A stretch of 60,000 nt of DNA. Origin: Symbiodinium natans (lineage: Eukaryota; Sar; Dinophyceae; Suessiales; Symbiodiniaceae). Positions 10,083 to 21,477 of the stretch are shown piece by piece (the stretch's first letter is position 1; each line of letters begins with the position of its first letter). The DNA is taken from NCBI GenBank assembly GCA_905221605.1, contig CAJNDS010002066.1, forward strand, positions 355,480-415,479. The letters run 5' to 3'. The notes below the pieces were generated by a model. That model ran no database searches and was not told the origin of the DNA. It saw nothing but the letters and a program-made list of their open reading frames with translations. The position numbers and the translations under genes were made by a program.

Positions 10083-13000
10083 ATGCATCGAATCATACCG
10101 GTTCAAGATGGAATGCGTTGGAACCCAATCTGGCTTCGCCAGCAGATGCTGCGAAAAATGTTTAAGCATTCGGCAGAACGAAGGGCCTCCTGCACAGGAT
10201 CTTGCTGCCGCACAAACCACGCACGCGAAAAACACATACTTTTCCCGCAATTGTTACAACATTGCCGCGTTGCAAGACAGGATACCTGGCCGTGCTGCAG
10301 ACGTTTGTGGAAAAAGCACAAATCAGCTTCGTATTCGGCTCGGGAAAAAAGTGGGAACTTTGCCGCCAATATTTGGCAAAAAACAACAGGAAGGGACTTG
10401 TCGGCTTACAAAGCACACAAAAAAAGACCTCCTTCCACGGAACCGTTGACGATTGTTTCCGCAGACCGAACGACGGGCCTACTGCACAGGATCTTGCTGC
10501 GGAACTTTGCCGCGACTATTTGGCCAAAAAAAGCAGGAAGGGATTTGTCTGCTTACAAGGCAAAAAACAAGCTCTCTGTGTACATGGAACTGTTGACGAT
10601 TTTTTTCGCAAAACGAACGAAGGGCCTCCTCCTGCACAGGATCTTGCTGCTGCACAAACCACGCACGGAAACAATGTACAACTTTCCCGCAACTGCTACA
10701 ACATTGCCGCATTGCGGCCTTTGCTTCAGACTCTTGTGGAAAAACGCAAATGAGCTTAGTATTCGGTTCGGCTGGCTGTCGCACGGGAAAAAGTGGGAAC
10801 TTTGCCGCGAATATTTGGCAAAAGAAGCAGGAAGGGATTTGTTGGCTTATAAGGCAAAGAACAAGCTCTCTGTACACGGAAGCATTGACGATTGTTCCGC
10901 AGACCGAGTGAAGAACCTCCTGCACAAGGGCCTCCTGCAGAGGATCTTGCTGCCGCACACACGACGCGCGAAAGAAAGCACGTGTCTCCCGCAACTGTTA
11001 CAACATTGCCGTGTTGCGAGACGAGATACCTGGCTGCATACGTCTGTGGAAAAAGCACAAATGAGCATTTATATACAAAGCAAACAAAAACCCTTCTTTA
11101 CACGGAACCCTTGGCGATTGTTCGCGCAGACGAAACGAAGGGCCTGCTGCACAGGATCTTGCTGCCGCAACGGAACCGTTGGCGATTTTATCCGCAGACC
11201 GAACGAAGAGCCTCCTGCACAGGATCTTGCTGCCACCACGCGCGGAAAAAATCACATTTCTCCCGCAACAGTCGCAACTGTTACAACATTGCCGCAGTGC
11301 GAGACAGGATACTTGGTTGCATATGTTTGTGGAAAAAGTACAATGAGCTTTTACAGACCAAACAAAAAGTCTTCTTTACACGGAACCGCTGGCGATTTTG
11401 TTGCCGCACACGAAACGAAGGGCCTGCTGCACAGAATCTTGTTGCCGCAACGGAACTTTTGGCGATTTTATCCGCAGACCTGACGCAGGGCCTCTTGCAC
11501 AGGATTTTGTTGCCGCACACACCACGCGCGGGAAAAATGCACATTTCTCCCGCAACTGTTACAACACTGCCGCATTCCAGGACAGGATATATACCTAGCT
11601 GCATACGTTTGTGGAAAAAGCACAAATGAGCTTCTACAAAGGAAACAAAAAGACTTCTTTAAACGGAACCGATGACGAGTTTTTCCGCAGACCGAACGCA
11701 GGGCCTCTTGCACAGGATCTTGCTGCCGCAGACGCGCGGGAAAAATGCTGATTTCTCCCGCAACTGTTACAACACTGCCGCATTGCGAGACAGGATACCT
11801 AGCTGCATACGATTGTGGAAAAAGCACAAATGAGCGTTTACAAAAGAAACAAAAAGCCTTCTTTACACGGAACCGTTGACGATTCTTTCCGCAGACCGAA
11901 CGCAGGGCCTCTTGCACAGGATCTTGCTGCCGCACACACCACGCGCGGGAAAAATGCACATTTCTCCTGCAACTGTTACAACACTGCCGCGTTGCGAGAC
12001 AGGATACCTAGCTGCTGATCCGACCTAGCTGCATACGTTTCTAAAAAAAATGAGCTTTTACAAAGGAAACAAAAGGCCTTCTTTACACGGAACCGTTGAC
12101 GAGTTTTTCCGCAGACCGAACGCAAGGCCTCTTGCACAGGATCCTGCTGCCACACACACCACGCCCGGGAAAAATGCTCATTTCTCCCGCAACTGTTACA
12201 ACACTGCCGCGTTGCGAGACAGGATACCTAGCTGCATACGTTTGTGGAAAAAGCACAAATAAGCTTTTTCAAAGCAAACAAAAGGCCTTCTTGACACGGA
12301 ACCGTTGACGATTTTTTCCGCAGACCGAACGCAGGGCATCTTGCACAGGTTCTTGCTGCCGCACACACCACGCGCGGGAAAAAATGTACATTTCTCCCGC
12401 AACTGTTACAACACTGGCGCATTGCGAGACAGGATACCTTGCTGCATACGTTTGTGGAAAAAGCACAAATGAGCGTTTACAAGGGAAACAAACAGCCTTC
12501 TTTACACGGAACCGTTGACGATTTTTTCCGCAGACCACACGCAGGGCCTCTTGCACAGGATCTTGCTGCCGCACACACCACGCGCGGGAAAAATGCTCAT
12601 TTCTCCCGCAACTGTTACAACACTGCCGCATTGCGAGACAGGATACCTAGCTGCTGATCCGACCTAGCTGCATACGTTTCTAAAAAAAATGAGCTTTTAC
12701 AAAGGAAACAAAAGGCCTTCTTTACACGGAACCGTTGACGAGTTTTTCCGCAGACCGAACGCAAGGCCTCTTGCACAGGATCCTGCTGCCACACACACCA
12801 CGCCCGGGAAAAATGCTCATTTCTCCCGCAACTGTTACAACACTGCCGCGTTGCGAGACAGGATACCTAGCTGCATACGTTTGTGGAAAAAGCACAAATA
12901 AGCTTTTTCAAAGCAAACAAAAGGCCTTCTTGACACGGAACCGTTGACGATTTTTTCCGCAGACCGAACGCAGGGCATCTTGCACAGGTTCTTGCTGCCG

Positions 13001-13610
13001 CACACACCACGCGCGGGAAAAATGTACATTTCTCCCGCAACTGTTACAACACTGGCGCATTGCGAGACAGGATACCTTGCTGCATACGTTTGTGGAAAAA
13101 GCACAAATGAGCGTTTACAAGGGAAACAAACAGCCTTCTTTACACGGAACCGTTGACGATTTTTTCCGCAGACCGCACGCAGGGCCTCTTGCACAGGATC
13201 TTGCTGCCGCACACACCACGCGCGGGAAAAATGCTCATTTCTCCCGCAACTGTTACAACACTGCCGCATTGCGAGACAGGATACCTAGCTGCATACGCTT
13301 GTGGAAAGCACAAAGGAGCGTTTACAAAGGAAACACAAACCCTTCTTTGCACGGAACCGTTGACGATTTTTTCTGCAAACCGAACGCAGGGCCTCTTGCA
13401 CAGGATCTTGCTGCCGCACACACCACGCGCGGGAAAAATGCACATTTCTCCCGCAACTGTTACAACACTGCCGCATTGCGAGAAAGGATACCTAGCTGCG
13501 TACGTCTGTGGAAACGCACAGATGAGCTTTCACAAAGGAAAACAAAAAGCCTACTTCTTTACACACCACACGCGGAAAAAAACTTTTCCCGCAACTGTTA
13601 CAACACCTGA
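10083..13610. repeat. Satellite of about 209-213 bp units
   Basis: About sixteen units. Conserved landmarks are CTTGCTGCCGCAC, CCCGCAACTGTTACAACA and GTGGAAAAAGCACAAA. Units at the low-coordinate end are divergent, those after 11,500 are near-identical. Several frames stay open in both strands because the unit has few stops, but frame is not kept between units, so I do not call a protein. Confidence 0.95.
12016..13294. repeat. 639-bp higher-order duplication in the satellite
   Basis: A distinctive junction (gctgctgatccgacc) at about 12,013 recurs at about 12,652. The following three-unit blocks are almost identical at an offset of 639 bp. Confidence 0.85.
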
Positions 13611-14050
13611 AGCCTGATTGAAGCTCTTTGGCTTCGCGCTTGGCCTGAAGCCTGAAGGCTGATTTTCTGTTATCTTCGCGCTTTGCTTAGAGCCTGAAGG
13701 GGTTAGTCCAGTTCTGCTGGCTTCAAAGCTCTCAAAGCTCTTGGGTACAAAAACACAAAGTTTTGGCACACTATCTACCTTCAGTTGCAGGATTGTCAGG
13801 ATTGTTGCCACACTGCTGCACTGCAGCAATATGAGTTTTTTCTGAGTAAACAATCCAGAATTGTTTGCAGGTATAACTTACACGACGTACGAAGAGATGC
13901 TTCACATACACAGGCAAGGATCCTGCCAGTGCCGCAAGGTTCTTCTGTTGAAAAGGCGGGAGAGTTGCCCGATTTTTTTTGACTGACCATTGACTTGCTT
14001 GCAGGAACCTCTGGGCACCAGGTCTGATAGGCCTGGTCTGTGAAATCCAC
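13611..14050. other. Unique spacer between the two tandem arrays
   Basis: Starts with repeated GAAGCCTGA/CTTCGCGC words and continues into unique sequence. No gene recognised. Confidence 0.4.
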
Positions 14051-15633
14051 AAGCGGAAAGCGCCCGTTGCCGCGGCCCACCCATCCGACCCTGGAGCCCA
14101 GAAAGGAAACATGAAGGGAGCCCAATTGGAGCCCAGCCCCGTATCTTTCCTTTCTGGGCTGGAGCCAGCCCCGTTGCCGCGGCCCACCCATCCAAAGCAC
14201 AAAGGGAGCCCAACGCGAGCCCAGCCCTGTTGCCGCCACCCACCCATCCGACCCAGGAGCCCAGAAAGGAAACATGAAGGGAGCCCAATGGGAGCCCAGC
14301 AGCCCGGCGCCGCCGCCCACCCATCCGACCCAGCCCACCCATCCGACCCAGAAGCAAAAATGTGAAGGGAATCCAATAAGAAACCCAGCCGTGTTGCCGC
14401 GGCCCACCCATCCGACTCTGCGGCCCAGGAGCCCAGAAAGGAAACATGAAGGGAGCCCAATAAAAGCCCAGCCCCGTTGCGGCCAAACCATCCGACCCAG
14501 GAGCCCAGAAAGGAAACATGAAGGGGACCAATGCGAGCCCAGCCCCGTTGCCGCGGCCCACCCATCCCACCCAGAAGGAAACGTGAAGGGAGCCGACCCA
14601 GGAGGCCAGAAAGAAAACATGAAGGGAGCCCAATGGGAGCCCAGCCCCGTTGCCGCGGCCCACGCATCCGACCCCGAAGCCCAGAAAGGAAACATGAAGG
14701 GAGCCCAATGGGCGCCCAGCCCCGTTGCCGTGGCCCACCCATCCGAAAGGAAACATGAAGGGAGCCCAATGGGAGTCCAGCCCCGTTGACGCGGCCCACC
14801 ATCCGACCCAGGAGCCTAGAAAGGAAACATGAAGGGAGCCCAATGGGAGCCGTCACCCATCCGACCAAGGAGCCCAGAAAGGAAACATGAAGGGAGCCCA
14901 ATGCCGCGGCCCACCCATCCGAAAGGAAACATGAAGGGAGCCCAATGGGAGCCTAGCCCCGTTGCCGCGGCCCACCCATCCGACCCAGGAGCCTAGAAAG
15001 GAAACATGAAGGGAGCCCAATGGGAGCCCAGCCCCGTCACCCATCCGACCAAGGAGCCCAGAAAGGAAACATGAAGGGAGCTCAATGGAAGCCCAGCCCC
15101 GTTGCCGCGGCCCACCCATCCGACCCGCCCACAAAGTAAACATGAAGGGAGCCCAATGGGAGCCCAGCCCCGTTGCCGCAGCCCACCCATCCGACCCAGG
15201 AGCCCAGAAAGGAAACATGAAGGGAGCCCAATGAGAGCCCAGCCCCCTTGCCGCGGCCCACCCATCCGACCCAGGAGCCCAGAAAGGAAACATGAAGGGA
15301 GCTCAATGGAAGCCCAGCCCCGTTGCCGCGGCCCACCCATCCGACCCGCCCAGAAAGGAAACATGAAGGGAGCCCAATGGGAGCCCAGCCCCGTTGCCGC
15401 GGCCCACCCATCCGACCCAGGAGCCCAGAAAGGAAACATGAAGGGAGCCCAATGGGAGCCTAGCCCCGTTGCCGCGGCCCACCCATCCGACCCAGGAGCC
15501 CAGAAAGGAAACATGAACAATGGGAGCCCAGCCCCGTTGCTGCGGCCCACCCATCCGACCCAGGAGCCCAGAAAGGAGACATGAAGGGAGCCCAATGGGA
15601 GCCCAGCCCCGTTGCCGCGGCCCACCCATCCAG
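14051..15633. repeat. 75-bp minisatellite
   Basis: About twenty units with landmarks CCGCGGCCCACCCATCCGAC and GGAAACATGAAGGGAGCCC. Because 75 is a multiple of three the minus strand reads as a 25-residue repeat (GLGSHWAPFMFPFWAPGSDG); deletions shift the frame several times, so coding is doubtful. Confidence 0.93.
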
Positions 15634-16190
15634 CCACTGCGGCCCACCTTTTTTCTGAGGAGAGAACCCCAAACGATTCTGTTTGGGGAAAAACGGTGGA
15701 CATTCCCCGATGAAACAAGCGAACAAAATGAAACATCAATGTCTTTGTGAAATAAATACTAAAGGACAAAACGCTCTGGCTTACAAGTTTCTCTCGAGGC
15801 TCAACACGACAATTCTCCAACACCCACACAAAACGCACGTCATCGCGATTGCGCGCTCAGGCACCTGCGGCGCGTGCAGCAAAGAAGTACTACCAATTGT
15901 GGTAAGCCATTGCAATGCATCCAGAGTGAACAAGGCCATCCGAGAGTCAGACGAGAGAACGAGCTTTCTAAAAAACGCAACAGCAAACAGCAGCAAAAAA
16001 TCTGGACACCAGCCCCTGGATGGTTACTCCTTTGGCTGTTGTTATGACTCATGATTGCTGTCTGGTCTCATAGAGAAGCTCGCACAAGGCAGTTGTTCCT
16101 ATTCTTCAAGGCCCACTTCCCAGCAACACACGCCAAAAAAAAAAAACTCTTTCTTCTTTATGTCAAGGTCCGAAAAGCAAACCATTCTTC
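15634..16190. other. Unique region without recognised gene
   Basis: Lower in GC than its neighbours. A plus-strand frame at 15683-16054 is open but has no known motif and no visible splice logic. Ends in an A-run at about 16,136. Confidence 0.35.
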
Positions 16191-16193
16191 CTA

Positions 16194-16253
16194 AACCCTA
16201 AACCCTAAACCCTAAACCCTAAACCCTAAACCCTAAACCCTAAACCCTAAACA
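16194..16253. repeat. CCCTAAA array downstream of the cullin stop
   Basis: Eight perfect units followed by an island at 16,255-16,385 in which nothing is recognised. Confidence 0.9.
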
Positions 16254-16529
16254 GCGACTTGTTTGGGCATCCGGGGTATCATTAGGGTGTTGCAAGTCGT
16301 GACAGCCCTGTCTCAAGCCATTGCCTTCTCCTTTCATTTGCGCATGCTCATAGGAGGCAACTATATAACCCGAACACTGGAGCGGACCCTAAACCCTAAA
16401 CCCCAAACCCCAAACCCCCAACCCTAAACCCTAAACCCCAAACCCTAAAGCCTAAAAACCAAACCCAAAACCCCAAACCCTAAACCCTAAACCCGAGCCC
16501 TCCCGGTCGCGTCCTATTGCCTCATGGGC

Positions 16530-16551
16530 TCAAGCCAGGTAGTTGTAAACC
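16530..16551 (-). CDS. Cullin last exon, VYNYLA and stop
   Basis: 22 nt. The first G completes Arg, then VYNYLA and TGA. Cullins end in Y-x-Y-L/V-A, so this gives the true C-terminus. No poly(A) signal could be recognised downstream. Confidence 0.93.
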
Positions 16552-19500
16552 CTCCTCGGCATGGACTCACTTAGGGTTTAGGGTTTAGGAATTAGGGTTT
16601 AGGGTTTAGGGTTAGGGTTTAGGGTTTAGGGTTTAGGGTTTAGGGTTTAGGGTTTAGGGTTTAGGGTTTAGGGTTTAGGGTTTAGGGTTTAGGGTTTAGG
16701 GTTTAGGGTTTAGTGTTTAGGGTTTAGGGTGTTTAGGGGTTAGGGTTTAGGGTTTAGGTTTCGGGTGTTTAGGTTTAGGGTTTAAGGTTTAGGGTTTAGG
16801 GTTTAGGGTTTAGGGTTTAGGGTTTAGGGTTTAGGGTTTAGGGTTTAGGGTTTAGGGTTTAGGGTTTAGGGTGTAGTTTTTAAGGTTTAGGGCTTAGGGT
16901 TTAAGGTATAGGGTTTAGGGTTTTGGTTGACTGTGGGCTCCTCCAAGGGAGGGGGCTCTAGAGGGCAAGGGATTACGGTGGTGTTTAGGATGAACCTCAG
17001 GCTTACCAACACTACCCCCCTGTCTCATGGGTTTCCCTATCCACCCACCCCGCCCTCCAGGATTTAGGGTTTAGGGGTTAAGGTTTAGGGTTTAGGGTTT
17101 AGGGTTTAGGGTTTAGGGTTTAGGGTTTAGGGTTTAGGGTTTAGGGTTTAGGGTTTAGGGTTTAGGGTTTAGGGTTTAGGGTTTAGGGTTTAGGGTTTAG
17201 GGTTTAGGGTTTAGGGTTTAGGGTTTAGGGTTTAGCCTAAACCCTAAACCCTAAGTGAGTTGTGAGGCCACCATGCTGAGGGCACGGCCTGTCCGCACTG
17301 GACCTCTCCAGATACCTTACATGCACGAAGATGGGGGCTGGGAGGGGTTTTGGGTTTGGGGTTTTAAGGGTTACGGGTTAGGGTTTAGGGTTTAGGGTTT
17401 AGGGTTTAGGGTTTAGGGTTTAGGGTTTAGGGTTTAGGGTTTAGGGTTTAGGGTTTAGGGTTTAGGGTTTAGGGTTTAGGGTTTGGGGGCTCTACTGTGG
17501 CTTTAGGGTTGCCTGGGAGGTTGGGGAGTTCAAAGGCACCGGGTTTATTGGGTTTGGTCCGGTTGGGGTTTGAGGTCTAGCATTTGGGGTTTGGAGTTTG
17601 AGGTCAGTGCTCTACTGGGGCTTCTGGCTGTGGGGATCAGAGAGGAAGAGTACCCTAAACCTTAAACCCTAAGCCCCAAACCCTAAACCCCCTGAACCCT
17701 AAACCCTAAACCCACCCTGGCGGGTTCCATGGAACGGAATTGCCCCGCTCAGGAGCTTTGGAAGGATGGAGGGGGCGTAGTCGAGGAAGTGCTTGCCCAG
17801 GTGCCCAGCTCGGAGACCAGACCAGCCAAGGCTTCGTCACACCTCAAGTAGCTCGACCATGCGCCCGCGACGCGCTTCTCCTGCAGCGGCAACAAGTTCT
17901 TCCGGCATGTGAGGCGCTGGAAGAGAGCTCGGTAGCACTCCGAAGATTTCACGGGCCCGAGCCACTTCTGCAGCTGCCTTCGGGACAAGAAGCTCCACTG
18001 GGCGTCCATGTTCATGCCTGTCTGCATCCAGCGTGGGAAGCCTTGGGGGTCCGTGTAAGCAGCACCACGCAACTGCAACTGCAGCCTGTCCCCTCCAGGA
18101 TCCTTCAGCTCGCGCCATGGAAGGCTAGCGTTGGCAGGGAGTCCGAAGATTTCTCTGAGCTCGCGCAAAGGGTGCCTCGCGAAGATTGCGCGCAAGGGCT
18201 GCGGATGGCTCCGGCAGAGGCGCAGCGTTTCGCTGGCAGCTTCTGCGACGGCTGTCATGTTCTCAAGACTTGAGAAGACGACCTCCCCGCACCAGGGGTC
18301 ATTCATGATGAAGCAGGTCTGCGAAGACTGGAGGTGCTCATAGCGCTCCATGACACTTAGCCGACCTTCGGGTGCCGAGGTGCTGCCCAGTGATGAGGTG
18401 CAGGGGACGAAGTCAATTGCAGGAGACTTCAAGAGGTCAACTGTGAGCCTGCCTCTCTTTGAGAGCTCCTCAGCAGCTACAAGGAAGCGGAGGCAGCCAA
18501 GGAAGATCTCCGTGACCGTCCTCAAACCAAGCTCCCACATCGTGAGGCTCAACAGCTCCAGGGCATAGGAGGCCGGGCAGGCTCCCCCTAGGCTGATGTT
18601 GCTTTGCTGCTTCAGCATGAAGAAGCAGAGCTTCAGCGATCTCACAGCTGGCACAGCGTGGTGATGGCGAGGGCTGGCCAAGAAGACCTGCTGGCGGATG
18701 ACATTCAGCGACGACGAGAGGTGGCGGCAATCGGCGTCAGCGTAGACGGGAATTTCGGTGGGTCTGACGTGGAAGCCCAGGAGCAGGTCGAAGGCGCTGC
18801 CATTCCACTTGCCCTTGATGCCGAAGCGGCCCTTCTCGAGGCCCTGAAAGTCCTTTTTGGCCCACAGCGCCTCAAAGACGGTGGCCGCCAGCCTCTGAGC
18901 CCTGCCCTCGTCAGCCAGCACATCACCCGCAAACCAGAGGAGGTCGATATCAGAGAGAGGGAGAGCCGTCCCTTTGGGCACGGAGCCAACCACGGCGATC
19001 TCCGGAGGTGAGGCCTGATTACAGCGTGGCACACCCGCCTTCCGGCGCCTGCGCCGAAGCTTTTTCCAAGGCCAGGGCACGCGGCGACCCACGCCCGCCA
19101 GCTCCATGTTCACAAGGCGCCCTACCAAGCCATGGAAACCGCCCGCCTTATTGATAAAATCAGCAATCTCTGGCCACCCTGGGCTGCCCTCCGCAGCTCT
19201 CCGCACGCGGGCGTTCCTCTCACACTCGCCCAAGAAGCCTAGCAGCTCCCGCAAGTTCAGTCTGAGGCGAGACTCCTGACTCCATACGAAGCTTCGTGAA
19301 GTTCAGCGTCCTCTCTCTCTTGTCCAGGCTGTTGGGCTCCGGCCCTTCCTCGGCTGCCCAGCGCACGAGGGCTTCCTGGATGATGGGCTGCAGCCTGGCG
19401 ATGAGGGCCGAGGCCCTCTCAGGCAGCTTGTGCTGCTGCAGAGCGGCCGACAGCGTCACCAGGTGCTCATGGAGGGGCTGCCGATCAGAAGAAGACTGGC

Positions 19501-21416
19501 CAGGGCTCGCAAAGGCCCAGGGTCGAGGCTGCCAGGGCAGGCACGCGACGAGGATGCAGGCAAGCTCCACCAGTCGACAAAGGCACTGCGCGGAGGCACG
19601 AGGTGGTTTCATGTGCTTGTAAGGCTCACTTTCGCAAGGGCAGAAAGGACTTACGAGTAGCTCTGGACAACTTCCCACTGTTTCAACTCTATAGGGGTGT
19701 AGGCTGTGCGGATTGGACCAAAATATGACCACAACCCGAAGATCTAAACCCTCGACGCTCATGAGAACACCCTCAACTCTGGAAAGAGCTCTGGCTCAGC
19801 CCAAACCCTACATTGCGCTGTTATTTGCTGCAAAAAGTGATCTGACTAGTACCCCACAAGCCCTAAACGCTTTGACAAAATCAAGCAAACTGGAGGATTT
19901 AGGGTTTAGGGTTGGGATACTGTTAGTATAAGGGGGAAAATTCCAACCCTAAACCCTAAAACCTAAACCCTAAACCCTAAACCCTAAACCCTAATCCCTA
20001 AACCCTAAACCCCAAACCCTAAACCCTAAACCCTAAACCCAAACCCTAAACCCTAAACCCTAAACCCTAAACCCTAAACCCTAAACCCTAAACCCTAAAC
20101 CCTAAACCCTAAACCCTAAACCCTAAACCCTAAACCCTAAACCCTAACCCTAAACCCTAAACCCTAAACCCTAAACCCTAAACCCTAAACCCTAAACCCT
20201 AAACCCTAAACCCTAGGCCAGGGTTTAGAGGCAGGGTTTAGGGTTCGCCAAGCAACTCCCGCTCGATGAGCTTCTCGATCCGTTGCTTGATGAGCCTCCG
20301 TCGCAGTAGTGCTAAGGCACTGCTTGAAGGTTCATGGTACTTACTAACCAAGTATAACTGGGCTTATAACCCTGCCCTACTTATAATTGGGATAACCCCT
20401 ATAAGGCCCTTTAGGGGTATTATAAGTAGGGTTATAAGTACAGTTATAATTGGTTAGCAAGTACCATGAACCTTCAAGTGGGGACCTATCCTAAAGCCTC
20501 AACCCTGCGTAAGTGACTCGTTAGAGCTTAGGGTTTGGGCTTTAGGGTTTAGGCTTTAGGGCTTAGGGTTTAGGCTTTAGGGTTTAGGGTTTAGGGTTTA
20601 GGGTTTAGGGTTTAGGGCTTAGGGCTTAGGGTTTGGGGGTTAGGGGTTAGGGGTTTAGGGTTTTGATCAGGGCTTCTGCCCACTTAAACCTGTATTGGAA
20701 GGATCGGGGGACTTAGAGTTTGTTACATGCAGCCCAGCCAAAAGGGACCCTAGTCCGGGATCGCCTACTTGAAAAGCATACTCACTTTATGATTGCTTGC
20801 CTAAGTCCCCTTCACCCCCCAAGCAAACCGCTAAGCGTACTCGCCTAAACCCTAAACCCACACTCGCGCAAGAGAGGTCGACGAAGCAGAAGAAGCAGAA
20901 GAAACCCCAAACCCTAAACCTGAAACCCCTAAAGCCTAAACCCCAAACTCTACCCTTCATGGGCAGGGACGCTTTACGGTACCCTACAACCCATCACAAG
21001 AAGACATCCGAGGAACGTGGGCGCAGGCTGGAAACGTGATGTCAGGTGCCGCGTCACCTGCGCGACGAGAGCATCAGAGGCAATAAGGTTCAGGCTTCCC
21101 CAAGGTTTGCCCTTAGCTAGGGTTTTAGGCTTAAGGTTTTGGGGTTTGCGCGGTAACGCCAATTGAGAGCAAACCCTAAACCCTGCGTAGCTTGAGGGGT
21201 TCGGTTGCTGCGGGTTCGGGGTTTAGGCTACACGGTTTTGGGTTTGGGGTTCAGGGTGTAGAGTTGTACCCTAAACCCTAAACCCTGAACCCTGAACCCT
21301 GAACCCTGAACCCCACACCCTAAACCCTAAACCGAGAACCCTCCCTATACGGCTGTTGGGTTGTTGGGTTTGGGGGTGAAAGGACCCTAGGAGAAAAACA
21401 CACACACACACACAAA

Positions 21417-21477
<61 letters not shown>

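Noticed and set aside
10083-11483. Open frame of 466 codons on the plus strand
   Set aside because: It lies in the 209-213-bp satellite; unit length is not a multiple of three, other frames of both strands are equally open and no family motif is present.
13771-14901. Minus-strand frames of 299-376 codons
   Set aside because: They are alternative readings of the 75-bp minisatellite and change frame at unit deletions.
19560-19720. Spliced-leader relic upstream of the OAS-like gene
   Set aside because: Looked for a stretch resembling the dinoflagellate leader (ending in TTGGCTCAAG) upstream of the start codon; none seen, so retroposition rests only on the uninterrupted frame.
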